Positions 7,144 through 15,604 of a stretch of DNA of 64,000 nucleotides are shown here, one piece after another. The DNA is from Porticoccus litoralis (GTDB taxonomy: Bacteria; Pseudomonadota; Gammaproteobacteria; Pseudomonadales; Porticoccaceae): positions 1-64,000 of the forward strand of contig NZ_JAUUUU010000007.1 in NCBI RefSeq assembly GCF_030676955.1. The letters are read 5' to 3'. Each line of letters begins with the position of its first letter. Position 1 is the stretch's first letter. The position numbers and the translations under genes are program-made. The notes beneath the pieces were generated by a model, which was not told the DNA's origin, made no database searches, and worked only from the letters and a program-made list of their open reading frames with translations.

Positions 7144-7581
7144 CTTACACTATTGCTCGACGGGAGTAGTGATCTTTTCCCTGGTCATCATTACAGAATT
7201 AATGTCTGAACCCGAAATAGTTCAGATCGTTGCAGTGAGTCGTAATTCAGCCTCTGGCCTTCCTGGTTAAGTGTTACCGTGTAATGAGATCAAGTTCACA
7301 AAAAGCATCTTGCGTTCAAATAGCTCAAGCATGCTCTTTAGAACCTATCCGTCTCTTACTCCAATAGTGTCGCCCCATATAAAAAAAGAGTGAATAGCGA
7401 AACTGATGAGCCGCATTCAAAGGCCTATCCGGAGATTCTTGTTTTCAGTGAGTAATGTATTTAGCTTTTGGATGTGATAACAGTTATCCAAAGCCTTTCG
7501 CTTGTTCTGCAGTCTTTGCCTATCTAGCTTTTTTGGAGGTTGAATGGGGTCTGGGAAACTAGTGGCGATTCATCTGTGGGG
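7144..7581. other. Intergenic region with partial repeat A, no gene seen
   Basis: 438 bp between the DCC-family gene and the IS. Apart from the repeat A fragment at 7345-7475 no coding frame, tRNA or convincing terminator was recognised. A G-run directly precedes the IS end at 7582. Confidence 0.6.
7345..7475 (+). repeat. Dispersed repeat A, copy 4 (left part only)
   Basis: TCTCTTACTCCAATAGTGTC, AAAAAAAGAGTGAATAGCGAA, GCATTCAAAGGCC and CAGTGAGTAATGTATTTAG match the left 130 bp of copies 1 to 3. The right-hand blocks (GATGAGCTAACTG and CTTTAACGAC) are missing. Confidence 0.65.
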
Positions 7582-8779
7582 GGGTCTACCCTGATTCTAC
7601 GGACACATCCAAAAAGAGGCACAATATGCCTATAAGTAGTGTTCATGACCAAGCGAAGAAAGTACAGTGCTTAGTTCAAGCGTGAAGCCATTGCACTGAC
7701 CCGCCAGCCCGAGGTGAGCTGCCGACAGATTGCCCTGGAGATCGGGATCAATGCCAATTTGCTGAGCCGCTGGAAAAGAGAGGCCGAAGACGTTTCCGGC
7801 AAGGCCTTTGTCGTCATTGATATCCCGCGGGATGAGGAGGTTGTCCGCTTGAAGCGAGAGCTGGCGCGGGTGAAAAAGGAGCGGGATTCTTTGCGCGAAG
7901 CGGCAACGTTCTTCGCCAAGGGGTCGTTCTAAGGGATTAGGCGATTCAACGTTGTCGCACCAACTTTCCTATACGCCTCATGTGCCGCTGCCTGAAGGTG
8001 TCAGCCAGCGGTTATTACGCTTGGGAGTCTGAGAATGCACCGCTGCTCGGGCGTATTCGAGAAATTCATGATGATAGTGGTGGCATCATTGGGGCACCAC
8101 GGATGCATGAGGATCTGCGGGCCGAAGGAGAAAGCGTCAGTCTGAACCGTTTAGCCCGGCTGATGTCAGCGCATGGTCTCCAGGGACGGCCTCGGAAGAA
8201 AGGCAGATGTCAGGGTCGTTCGACCGCGCGTCCATCGGGGATTATGAATCACCTTGAGCGGGACTTCACGGCCTCAGAGCCAGATACCAAATGGGTCACT
8301 GATATCAAAGAAATTGAGATCCAGGAGGGCAAACTTTATCTGTGCGTCGTGCTGGATCTGTACAGTAAGCTGGTCATTGGCTGGTCCATGCATCATCGCC
8401 AGGATCGGCACATGGTGATGAGAGCTGAAGAAATGGCGGCGTGGCAGCGGCAGGAAACCGCCAGCGTCATCTTGCATTCAGATCGAGGCTGTCAGTTTAC
8501 GAGTGGCGACTATCAGAAGCTGCTAACGCGGAACGATTTGATCAGCAGCATGAGCGCAGTGGGTCACTGTGGAGACAATGCCGTTTGCGAAGGTTTTTTT
8601 GGCATGCTCAAACGTAAGAGAGTTCGCCATCGCCGGTATCGTACACGGAACGAAGCGCGAGCTGGCGTGTTCGATTATCTTGAGCGATTCCATAACTCCA
8701 GAATGAGACGTAGAGTTGCCATGCAGGATCAAAAGATTTTAGCCGTTTTTAAACCGTCCGTAGAAACTGGGTATAACCC
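7582..8779 (+). mobile_element. IS3-family insertion sequence, about 1.2 kb, probably inactive
   Basis: Imperfect terminal inverted repeats of 23-24 bp: GGGTCTACCCTGATTCTACG at 7582 and the complement of GTCCGTAGAAACTGGGTATA ending at 8779. Between them lie orfA and orfB in the arrangement of IS3 elements. Element length and ends fit the family. The target duplication cannot be read because the left flank is a G run and the right flank begins GGG. Nonsense codons in orfA, and in the orfB frame before its first ATG, suggest it no longer moves by itself. Confidence 0.85.
7645..7932 (+). pseudogene. IS3-family OrfA, interrupted by an in-frame TAG
   Basis: The frame from ATG 7645 reads MTKRRKYSA, stop (TAG 7672-7674), FKREAIALTRQPEVSCRQ, then a helix-turn-helix ending LLSRWKREAEDV and a C-terminal leucine-zipper-like KRELARVKKERDSLREA. 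This is the normal 95-codon OrfA layout, broken at codon 10. Translation could only resume at an internal start such as 7714, which would lack the N-terminal part of the helix-turn-helix. Confidence 0.85.
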
Positions 8780-8819
8780 GGGCCAGCACATTATGTGTAA
8801 GCGTATGAGTTCAGGCTGA
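7980..8819 (+). CDS. IS3-family transposase OrfB (DDE integrase core)
   Basis: 279 codons from the first ATG. The rve integrase core has the DDE triad Asp108 (WVTDI), Asp168 (LHSDRG) and Glu204 (CEGFFG), with the 35-residue D-E spacing of the family, and an N-terminal HTH_21-like region (GAPRMHEDLRAEG). Typical OrfB sequence is already visible upstream (IQRCRTNFPIRLM, from 7944) but a TAG at 7938-7940 closes the frame, so the OrfA-OrfB frameshift fusion would be cut. The frame has no stop inside the element and reads through the right inverted repeat for 13 codons into flanking DNA. Confidence 0.85.
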   Translation: MCRCLKVSASGYYAWESENAPLLGRIREIHDDSGGIIGAPRMHEDLRAEGESVSLNRLARLMSAHGLQGRPRKKGRCQGRSTARPSGIMNHLERDFTASEPDTKWVTDIKEIEIQEGKLYLCVVLDLYSKLVIGWSMHHRQDRHMVMRAEEMAAWQRQETASVILHSDRGCQFTSGDYQKLLTRNDLISSMSAVGHCGDNAVCEGFFGMLKRKRVRHRRYRTRNEARAGVFDYLERFHNSRMRRRVAMQDQKILAVFKPSVETGYNPGQHIMCKRMSSG

Positions 8820-8870
8820 ACTGATACGATCAGTCCTGCGTATACTCCAAAAATGAAAAAGGAAAAACCA

Positions 8871-9038
8871 ATGACTCCGCTTCCTCAAAAATGTATGAAA
8901 AGATTGCCCTGTAGAGGATGCATGGCAAGTTGTAAGTATTACTCTACGTGTGATGGTAAACTATGGCGTATGCCGATAGATAGGCAAGTATCTAGAGATG
9001 AGAAGGGTATTTTGATAAGGGCTTTAAGGCAGAATTAA
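8871..9038 (+). CDS. Small cysteine-rich protein
   Basis: 55 residues from ATG 8871, chosen because AAGGA lies seven bases upstream; an in-frame ATG at 8853 lacks such a site. Five cysteines are arranged C-x5-C-x2-C-x3-C-x5-C within QKCMKRLPCRGCMASCKYYS followed by TCDGKLWRM, a pattern suited to binding zinc or a cluster. No named family is recognised. It lies 53 bp before the short-chain dehydrogenase gene and may belong to that group. It is not the DUF2256 zinc protein often found near photolyase genes, which has a different motif. Confidence 0.5.
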   Translation: MTPLPQKCMKRLPCRGCMASCKYYSTCDGKLWRMPIDRQVSRDEKGILIRALRQN

Positions 9039-9091
9039 AAGCTTGTTAACCTATAACATTACCAATCATCTAATATTGATAGGATTTCTCT

Positions 9092-9826
9092 ATGAGCTCA
9101 TCAATAATGAAGTCATTAGTTATAGGTGCATCCAGCGAAATCGGAAAGCAGCTAGTAAATAGGCTTTGCAGTGACCAGTGTATTGACAGGGTTTATGCGG
9201 TGAGTCGTCGACCTGTAGAAGCTATATTATCAAAAAAAGTGAGTTGGATTGTATGCGATTACAAAGAGCTTGACATAGCGAAAGCCGTTCAAGTCCTAAA
9301 GGATGAGCCTGGCGACTTTATTAGAGTATTTATTTGCAACGGTATACTGCACGAGGGTGACAATATATTTCCTGAAAAAAGGCTTGAAGATATTGATCTT
9401 TCCAGTGTTGAAGAGGTATTCAAAGTAAATACTTTTACGCCACTTATATGGTTGAAACACCTGTTGGAGCCATTGCGCAGTCATCAGTTATGTACTTTGA
9501 CACTGTTTAGTGCACGTGTTGGGAGTATCAGTGATAATAAGCTAGGCGGCTGGTACAGCTACCGAGCCTCGAAAGCAGCACTAAACATGCTGATTAAGAC
9601 AGCATCAATCGAGTATGCTCGACGGGCAAAAAATGTTCAGTTAGTTGCATTTCACCCCGGTACCACTGATACGGCGTTATCCAGACCATTTAAAAAAAAT
9701 GTACCACCAGAGAAATTATTTTCTGCCGAATTTGTAGCAGCTCAGTTACTCTCTATTCTTGATAATATAAAAAAAGTTGGAGATGCGTTATACATTGATT
9801 GGCAAGCTAATGAGATTCAGTGGTGA
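9092..9826 (+). CDS. Short-chain dehydrogenase/reductase (SDR)
   Basis: 244 residues with the Rossmann start SLVIGASSEIGKQL (a variant GxxxxxG nucleotide loop), an N-G-I segment (IFICNGILHE-like, seen as VFICNGILHE), a catalytic serine region TLFSARVGSI, and the YRASK form of the YxxxK motif. The C-terminal AFHPGTTDTALSRPF is the usual proline-glycine cofactor loop. Related SDRs annotated CsgA-like occur beside photolyase, DUF3429 and FAD-oxidoreductase genes; two of those partners follow here. AGGA lies eight bases before the ATG. Substrate unknown. Confidence 0.85.
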   Translation: MSSSIMKSLVIGASSEIGKQLVNRLCSDQCIDRVYAVSRRPVEAILSKKVSWIVCDYKELDIAKAVQVLKDEPGDFIRVFICNGILHEGDNIFPEKRLEDIDLSSVEEVFKVNTFTPLIWLKHLLEPLRSHQLCTLTLFSARVGSISDNKLGGWYSYRASKAALNMLIKTASIEYARRAKNVQLVAFHPGTTDTALSRPFKKNVPPEKLFSAEFVAAQLLSILDNIKKVGDALYIDWQANEIQW

Positions 9827-9988
9827 CCATAATGACTTGGCAGCATTTCGAGAAGTTAAAAAATAACATTTTCCATAGGTTGTTTGGTGAAAAAAATACT
9901 GGACTCTATGGAATTTCTTAAAACCCTTATCAAAAAAATTTTCTGGACATTGGGTTCATCGCTGTAATTTTTGCAAATTATGTAAAAA

Positions 9989-10435
9989 ATGTATACTAAC
10001 CATACTCGCAATCAGCGCTTAGCTTCAGCACTTGCTTATAGTGGCTTGCTGCCATTTATTTATTTCCCTATCTATCTATTTTTTACAGGGAATAACGTGA
10101 TATTTGGATTTGGTGTGGAAGCGTTGCTTGTCGCTTACAGCGCTGTTATTGTCTCATTCATTGCCGGGATTCATTGGGGGATTTTTTTATTCAAACAAGG
10201 CCCTCTGAACCTTTTCTTGTACAGCAATATTATTGCCTTGTTAGCCTGGTTGTCTATCTTCTCTATCTTTTTTTTGAATTTAATAATACTGATTCTTTGC
10301 CTATTTTTCCTACTTTTGATTGATTCCGCTCTTCTCAACCAGCAACTGCTTGCTCCGTGGTTTTATAACCTTCGACTTCAGGTTAGTACGCTGGCCGTAC
10401 TATCGCTTTTCAGCTATGGATTAATTGCCCTTTGA
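9989..10435 (+). CDS. DUF3429 family membrane protein
   Basis: 148 residues, almost entirely hydrophobic, with four or five predicted membrane helices (roughly 15-35, 45-70, 80-110, 125-147). The segment FIAGIHWGIFLF is the recognisable core of the DUF3429 family, inner-membrane proteins of unknown role. It is 163 bp downstream of the SDR gene and 22 bp upstream of the flavoprotein gene. In other gammaproteobacteria the family accompanies photolyase-linked gene sets. Confidence 0.85.
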   Translation: MYTNHTRNQRLASALAYSGLLPFIYFPIYLFFTGNNVIFGFGVEALLVAYSAVIVSFIAGIHWGIFLFKQGPLNLFLYSNIIALLAWLSIFSIFFLNLIILILCLFFLLLIDSALLNQQLLAPWFYNLRLQVSTLAVLSLFSYGLIAL

Positions 10436-10457
10436 TCCTAGGAGAGGCAAGAAACTA

Positions 10458-11468
10458 ATGTCTGTAGTTCTGGAATTACCTCGTCTCGCTATTATCGGAG
10501 CCGGTTTTTCTGGGTTGACCCTGGCAAGAGAACTTGATGGTCATGCCGATGTGACTGTTTTTGAAAAATCCTCTCGTGTAGGAGGGCGTATAGCGACATG
10601 TGACGGAGAGGGCTTTCAGTTTGATTACGGCGCACAGTTTATGACAGCTCGAGCTCGCGCCTTCAAGGGTTACCTGAAACCACTCATTACTGCAGGCCAT
10701 GTGAATGAATGGCACCCACGAACTACAACCCTGGGCGATGACCGGAAATCCTATGGGCGCGACTGGTATGAACCTCATTATATAGCTGTTCCGAGCATGA
10801 ATATGCTTTGTCAACTGGTAGCATCTGGTCTCAATATAATGGTGAATACCGAGGTTCAGTTACTTAAAAGGATATCTGCCGGGTGGTTATTGAGGGATAG
10901 CAACAACACCTACCACGGTCCTTTTGAGTGGGTTGTCTGCGCTATCCCAGCACCGCAGGCCGCTGGACTGCTGCCGACATCTTTTGTCAGCTATGAGAAA
11001 GTGGCCCATACTATAATGCTCAGTTGCTACAGTCTGCTACTAGGGTTTTCTAGAGCACCTAAAATTCCCTGGGAGGCTGCAGTGGTGAAGAACTCCCCCA
11101 TTGGCTGGTTGGCGTGGCAGTCATCCCGCCCGGGCCGGGATAATAGAGCGGGACTGCTGCTACACTCTACGAATAACTGGGCAGAGCAACATCGGAATGC
11201 CTCCCCTACGTGCGTTCAGCAAACCCTTTGGTGTGAGTTGGAAAGGCTGATGGCCAAAACGATGCCTGAACCTGAGTATTCAAGATTGCACCTCTGGCGT
11301 TATGCAAACATCGAAATATCTGAGGAAGTTTCCTCAGATAATGAGGATTGTTTCATAGATCACCAGCTACGACTGGGGGTTTGTGGCGACTGGCTGATGG
11401 GCGGAAGAGTAGAATCTGCTTATTTGAGTGGGTTAGCACTAGCAAAAGAGCTTAAGCAATGGTTGTAG
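10458..11468 (+). CDS. FAD-dependent amine oxidoreductase-like protein (renalase-type)
   Basis: 336 residues from ATG 10458, preceded by AGGAGAGG at about nine bases. The N-terminus LAIIGAGFSGLTLAREL is a dinucleotide-binding fold, followed by VFEKSSRVGGRIAT, the GG motif of the amine-oxidase/phytoene-desaturase superfamily, and a closing CGDWLMGGRVESAYLSG motif that contacts FAD. Length and motifs match the NAD(P)/FAD proteins of photolyase-associated gene sets. The actual substrate is not known. Confidence 0.85.
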   Translation: MSVVLELPRLAIIGAGFSGLTLARELDGHADVTVFEKSSRVGGRIATCDGEGFQFDYGAQFMTARARAFKGYLKPLITAGHVNEWHPRTTTLGDDRKSYGRDWYEPHYIAVPSMNMLCQLVASGLNIMVNTEVQLLKRISAGWLLRDSNNTYHGPFEWVVCAIPAPQAAGLLPTSFVSYEKVAHTIMLSCYSLLLGFSRAPKIPWEAAVVKNSPIGWLAWQSSRPGRDNRAGLLLHSTNNWAEQHRNASPTCVQQTLWCELERLMAKTMPEPEYSRLHLWRYANIEISEEVSSDNEDCFIDHQLRLGVCGDWLMGGRVESAYLSGLALAKELKQWL

Positions 11469-11788
11469 GGCCTAGTCAAAGTTAAATCATAGTCATTTTC
11501 TTCGTAATTATCGAAGTCACTATAGGTGCTATATTCATATGGAGACGAACCAGTACTGTAAGATTTTGACGCTTTATAGTAGACACCATCATTATTAGTG
11601 TCTGTATAAGTCGTTACTTCAAGTAATCCTTGCTCGTATTCGCTTTTGATTACATTCGCGCCATCCAAGGACCAAGATTCGTTGGCACTTAACCTCTCTT
11701 TACGCCACATGCCATCTTGCCACTCATAAACATTGCTTATTTGGCTGTTTAGGATGGTAAATTTATATGCACTGATGGTTTGATTGCC
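11420..11788 (-). pseudogene. C-terminal fragment of a secreted protein
   Basis: Open on the minus strand from 11788 (just after an in-frame TGA) and reading FTILNSQISNVYEWQDGMWR, then a DxDxDG-like TTYTDTNNDGVYYKASKSY. This alternation of short strands and an Asp-rich turn resembles the repeat or C-terminal segments of large calcium-binding exoproteins. There is no start, signal peptide or N-terminal domain, and the 3' end runs into the flavoprotein gene. It is best read as a relic whose parent cannot be named. Confidence 0.5.
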
Positions 11789-12098
11789 TCATAAATATGA
11801 ATCTCATTTACCACGGTTATGCTAGCGGGCGGGTCTTAAGAAAACCTTAAAATATCAATACTAATGGGTCAATTATTGTTAGGTGAATCATTTCTTTTCA
11901 AGGAGCCCGTGTTGGTTAGGGCTTACGAGAAACACTAAGTAACAGATTAGCCAATAGAGTAATGCGTCAATCTAGACGAAAAAGCTGTCTCAACTTCGTT
12001 TCACTGGCAGCTTTTTTATGCGATGGCGGTTGAAGGCAAATCTCAAGGCCGTCTCAATGTCGAACATGGGGCTTCGGAGGCCATGATACCCGCAAGGC
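11789..12098. other. Intergenic region, no gene seen
   Basis: 310 bp between the secreted-protein relic and aguB. Only the terminator-like hairpin at 11979-12017 stands out; no coding frame has protein character. Confidence 0.6.
11979..12017 (-). terminator. Probable terminator of aguA-aguB
   Basis: AAAAAGCTG and CAGCTTTTTT form an 8-bp stem around a 20-base loop, with A and T tracts that would serve either strand. It lies 80 bp past the aguB stop on the minus strand. The long loop makes it weaker than the other terminators in this window. Confidence 0.45.
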
Positions 12099-12980
12099 TT
12101 AATCCCGGTAAAGTTTGGTCAGATCGGTGTAATGATCCACCCGCCGGTCACGCAGGTAGGGCCAAATACGGCGCACGTCTTCACCACAGGCCAAATCTAC
12201 TTTGACCGTAGCAAAGCTTTCGCTTTCGCTATCTGCCTGCCAGAGAATTTCACCCTGGGGTCCGGCGACAAAACTGGAGCCCCAGAAATCTGCACCAGGT
12301 CCGCCATTCGGGTCTGCTTCATGGCCAATGCGGTTGACGCTGATCACCGGTAAACCGTTGGCGACGGCATGGGCGCGCTGGATGGTAATCCAGGCATCGC
12401 GCTGGCGTTGTTTCTCGGCGTCGTCATCCGGTGGATGCCAGCCAATGGCTGTGGGGTAAATGAGCATGTCGGCACCGGCCATCGCCATTAGACGCGCGGC
12501 TTCCGGGAACCACTGATCCCAGCACACCAGTACGCCGAGTTTGCCCACGGAGGTCTGAATAGGGGTAAAACCGAGGTCGCCGGGGGTGAAATAGAATTTC
12601 TCGTAGTAGCCGGGATCGTCCGGGATATGCATCTTGCGGTATTTGCCGGCGATACTGCCGTCGCTGTCCAGCACCACCGCTGTGTTGTGGTACAGCCCGG
12701 CGGCACGGCGTTCAAACAGTGAGGAAACGATCACCACGCCCAGCTCTTTGGCCAGCGCCCCGAGTGTGTCGGTGCTGGGGCCGGGAATAGTTTCCGCCAG
12801 GTCAAACAGATTGGGGTTTTCCTGCTGACAGAAATACAGGCTGCGGTGCAGTTCCTGAAGCACTACCAAGTTGGCACCCTGGCTTGCCGTGGCGCGAATA
12901 CCTTCCAGAGTCTTTTGCAGGTTTGCGTCGATATCAGCACCGCAAGCGTGCTGCACAACACCAATGGTCAGCTCGGTCAT
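12099..12980 (-). CDS. aguB: N-carbamoylputrescine amidase
   Basis: 293-residue nitrilase-superfamily enzyme that hydrolyses N-carbamoylputrescine to putrescine, CO2 and ammonia. The catalytic triad is visible: Glu43 in LQELHRSLYF, Lys116 in YRKMHIP, Cys153 in LVCWDQWFPE. The CWDQWFPE and DDPGYYEKFYF segments are typical of AguB. It follows aguA by 7 bp on the minus strand, so the two form the agmatine-to-putrescine operon. Confidence 0.95.
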   Translation of the reverse strand: MTELTIGVVQHACGADIDANLQKTLEGIRATASQGANLVVLQELHRSLYFCQQENPNLFDLAETIPGPSTDTLGALAKELGVVIVSSLFERRAAGLYHNTAVVLDSDGSIAGKYRKMHIPDDPGYYEKFYFTPGDLGFTPIQTSVGKLGVLVCWDQWFPEAARLMAMAGADMLIYPTAIGWHPPDDDAEKQRQRDAWITIQRAHAVANGLPVISVNRIGHEADPNGGPGADFWGSSFVAGPQGEILWQADSESESFATVKVDLACGEDVRRIWPYLRDRRVDHYTDLTKLYRD

Positions 12981-12987
12981 AAGGTGT

Positions 12988-14055
12988 TTACCCCTGTTGC
13001 TTTTGTTGCGCTGCCGGGGTCACTACGCCCTTGGGCAGTTGCATGGTAATGCAGTGAAGACTGCCATGCTGGTGGATTATGGGCAGGCAATCAAGCCCCT
13101 GAATGTCGTAGCCCGGGAAGACGAGGGCCATTTGTTCCAAGGCTGCTTCGTCATTGGTATCCCGGTAGGTGGGAACGATCACCATGCCGTTGAAAATCAG
13201 GAAGTTGGCGTAGGTGGCTGGCAACCGGTGGCCATCCTCATCGTATTTTGCCGAGGGCCACGGCATGGGCACCAGTTGGTAGGGTTGTCCGTGGGGGCAG
13301 GTCAGGGCTTCCAGTTCTTCGGCCATCTGTTGCAGTTCAGCGTAGTGACTGTCGGATTCATCATCGCAGGCTTGATAAACAATGACGTTGTTCGGGCAGA
13401 GCCGGGCGAGGGTGTCGATATGACAATCGGTGTCGTCACCTTCCATGGCACCGTGGTACAGCCAGTTGATTTTGCGGATGCCGAGATCAGTGCAAAGTTG
13501 TTGCTCAATCTCTTCACGGCTCAGGGTTGGGTTGCGATTGGGATTCAGCAAACAGGCAGCCGTGGTGAGCAGCGTGCCCTCACCATCGCTTTCGATGGAA
13601 CCGCCCTCTAATACCAAGGTTTTTGGTTGCAGGGTGGCACCGGGGAAAGCTCCCTGGCGAAACAATTCCCCGGTAATGCGGTTGTCCTGCTGAAAAGCGT
13701 ATTTCTCACCCCAGCCATTGAACTGGTAATCCAGCAAACAGAGGGTATCCCCTTCTGCAACGGTAATTGGGCCGTGATCCCTGGCCCAGGTGTCATCAGA
13801 CACTACCGGGTAGAGGTGCAGTTTTTCCTCAGGCACACCCAGGGCGGCAAACCGCTGCTGTATGGGCTCAATTTCATTTGCCGGGGCACCAATAATCACA
13901 TGGCCCCTGGTCGTCAGTAGCTGAACCAGTCGCGTGTAAATGGGAATGACTTCCGGCAGCAGGTGCTGCCAGTCAGTATCTTTGTGGGGCCAGGTAAGCT
14001 GGATGGCATCCTGTGGTTCCCACTCCGCGGGTAAGCGAATTTTCGGTGCGCTCAT
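12988..14055 (-). CDS. aguA: Agmatine deiminase
   Basis: 355 residues. Converts agmatine to N-carbamoylputrescine and ammonia in polyamine synthesis or arginine-derived catabolism. It belongs to the guanidine-modifying pentein fold: VSDDTWARDHGP near residue 90, LEGGSIESDGEGTLLTT, HGAMEGDDTDCHIDTLAR, and the nucleophile Cys335 in HGSLHCITMQ. Length is normal for bacterial AguA. It is the first gene of the operon with aguB; no local regulator gene (such as aguR) is present. Confidence 0.95.
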   Translation of the reverse strand: MSAPKIRLPAEWEPQDAIQLTWPHKDTDWQHLLPEVIPIYTRLVQLLTTRGHVIIGAPANEIEPIQQRFAALGVPEEKLHLYPVVSDDTWARDHGPITVAEGDTLCLLDYQFNGWGEKYAFQQDNRITGELFRQGAFPGATLQPKTLVLEGGSIESDGEGTLLTTAACLLNPNRNPTLSREEIEQQLCTDLGIRKINWLYHGAMEGDDTDCHIDTLARLCPNNVIVYQACDDESDSHYAELQQMAEELEALTCPHGQPYQLVPMPWPSAKYDEDGHRLPATYANFLIFNGMVIVPTYRDTNDEAALEQMALVFPGYDIQGLDCLPIIHQHGSLHCITMQLPKGVVTPAAQQKQQG

Positions 14056-14433
14056 CTCTGGTCTTTATCTCCGTGAAAACGCCGGCAATCTACCATATTC
14101 GCCGTCTTTGTGGTGGTTCGTTTTACCCGTCGTTTTCCTGTGGGTGGACTATGCTTAGTTTTCCGGTCAAGAGTGATTATGGGTACTTGGCGACTCGTTT
14201 TGATAAAAATTTGACCCTCTTATCCGGTCGGTGTCGTCCTGCTTATTGACGAGCTTAGTTCATTCCCAAGTGTCATTGTTGGCAGCCATATGCAGGCAGA
14301 TACTTGGTCGTATGGGAAATCCTAACTTTTAAATTATTTAGTTTCCCAGATAAGAAATGGTGTGGGGACTTAAATAATCGCGCCTAAGCATAAAAAGCAT
14401 TTGAGAAAGATAAGAGAAACAGGAGCTCTAGAG
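14056..14433. other. Intergenic region upstream of aguA and the binding-protein gene
   Basis: 378 bp between two divergently oriented units. It should hold the aguAB promoter and that of the rearranged binding-protein gene. No convincing promoter pair, operator palindrome or small gene was recognised. Confidence 0.5.
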
Positions 14434-15530
14434 ATGAAATTGCGTAATCATAGACCGAACTATAAGCAGTTCGCATACTCAACGCTGGCTGCGGCGTTGT
14501 TCAGTGCTGTAGCAGTTGGCGGTCAGGCTGCATCATTTTTCCTTTTCAGACACCACGCTCTGTTAAAGCAGGAGATGCTCAACTTTAATCAAAAAGCACT
14601 GCTTCCCTTGTGGGGGTGGAGTTTTGCCTCGTCGCTACTCGATGGTCTTTCTATTCGGGAAGAGCTGGTACTCAAGAGCCTCAACGATTCCCTGAGCAAT
14701 ATTCCACTAGTGGGTGGCTCTGCCGGGGACGATATGTTTTTCAAAGATAACCAGGTTTTCTACGTATCGCCGTGTACCGGGACTTTCCGCCCTATTCCTA
14801 TCTGGAAAAAGGCTCACCGGCAGGGATCGACGTTGAAGTCGGCAAGAAGATTGCCGAGCAGTTGAGTGTGCAGCCAGCCTGGTTTTGGCTGACCCCGGAT
14901 GAAACCCTGAATGATGATCTGCGCAATGCCGTGTGGAAGTGTCATTACATGGGTGGTGGCGTTGCAGATATCATGCTGCGCGTTCCCTACGACATCAATT
15001 ACGATAATGACAAGGTCAGTATTGTTGCCCCCTATCACAAAGAGCGATGGACGGTAGCGCGGAACACGGAAAAACTGGCTGAGCTGGTCAACCTGGCACC
15101 ATTTATGTACCACAAGGTTAGCGTTGAAGTAGATAGTGTTCCAGACCTGACCCTCACCACAGCACTGCGCGGCCGCCTGGTCGAGCAGGTGACGCTCTTT
15201 TTATCCATCGATGAGGCGGTGAGCGCCTTGAAAAAGGGCGAGATTGATGCGGTTGCCGGTATGCGCAGTCAGGTGGAATGGTCTGTAAAGGCTTCGGGTG
15301 ACGACTTAGATAGGCAGATGGATAGCCAGAAGTTTGCTATCTCCGATGAAAGCATCGTTAGCTGGCCCCGCCGCGCCTGGGATATCGGCATTGCTGTTAA
15401 AGCTACCTTTCCGGAGCTGACCAACAAAGTGGATGCCGCGGTGATGGCCATGATCGATGGTGGACAGATGGCGCCGCTCTTCAATGAGTATCAGGTCAGT
15501 TACGAATTGCCGGCCAAGCCTGCACCCTGA
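14434..15530 (+). pseudogene. Periplasmic solute-binding protein gene disrupted by a FIST-domain fragment
   Basis: Three parts. Codons 1-33 from ATG 14434 (AGGAG upstream) are a secretion signal, YSTLAAALFSAVAVGGQAA. About 14545-14763 continues in the same frame but encodes a piece of a FIST sensory domain: LLDGLSIREELVLKSLNDSL and IPLVGGSAGDDMFF. Then the body of a type 2 periplasmic-binding protein appears in another frame: LRIAVYRDFPPYSYLEKGSP, a GGGVADIMLRVPYD segment like MxaJ-type proteins, ending at 15530. The body lacks a signal peptide in its own frame, and a TAA closes that frame just upstream. A FIST domain is cytosolic and does not belong here. Either a real rearrangement or a misassembly; no full-length product is expected. 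Confidence 0.65.
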
Positions 15531-15604
15531 TACTCAATCTCAGTAACTTTATTCATCTCTTCCTGATCAAAGCGCCATTAGAGCCCTTTGATCGGCTCCT
15601 CTTC

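Noticed and set aside
7582..7600. Three- or four-base target duplication of the IS
   Set aside because: The left flank is a G run and the right flank starts GGG, so a duplication cannot be told from chance.
12871..13611. Long plus-strand frame opposite aguA
   Set aside because: Shadow of aguA/aguB, which have complete active-site motifs on the minus strand.
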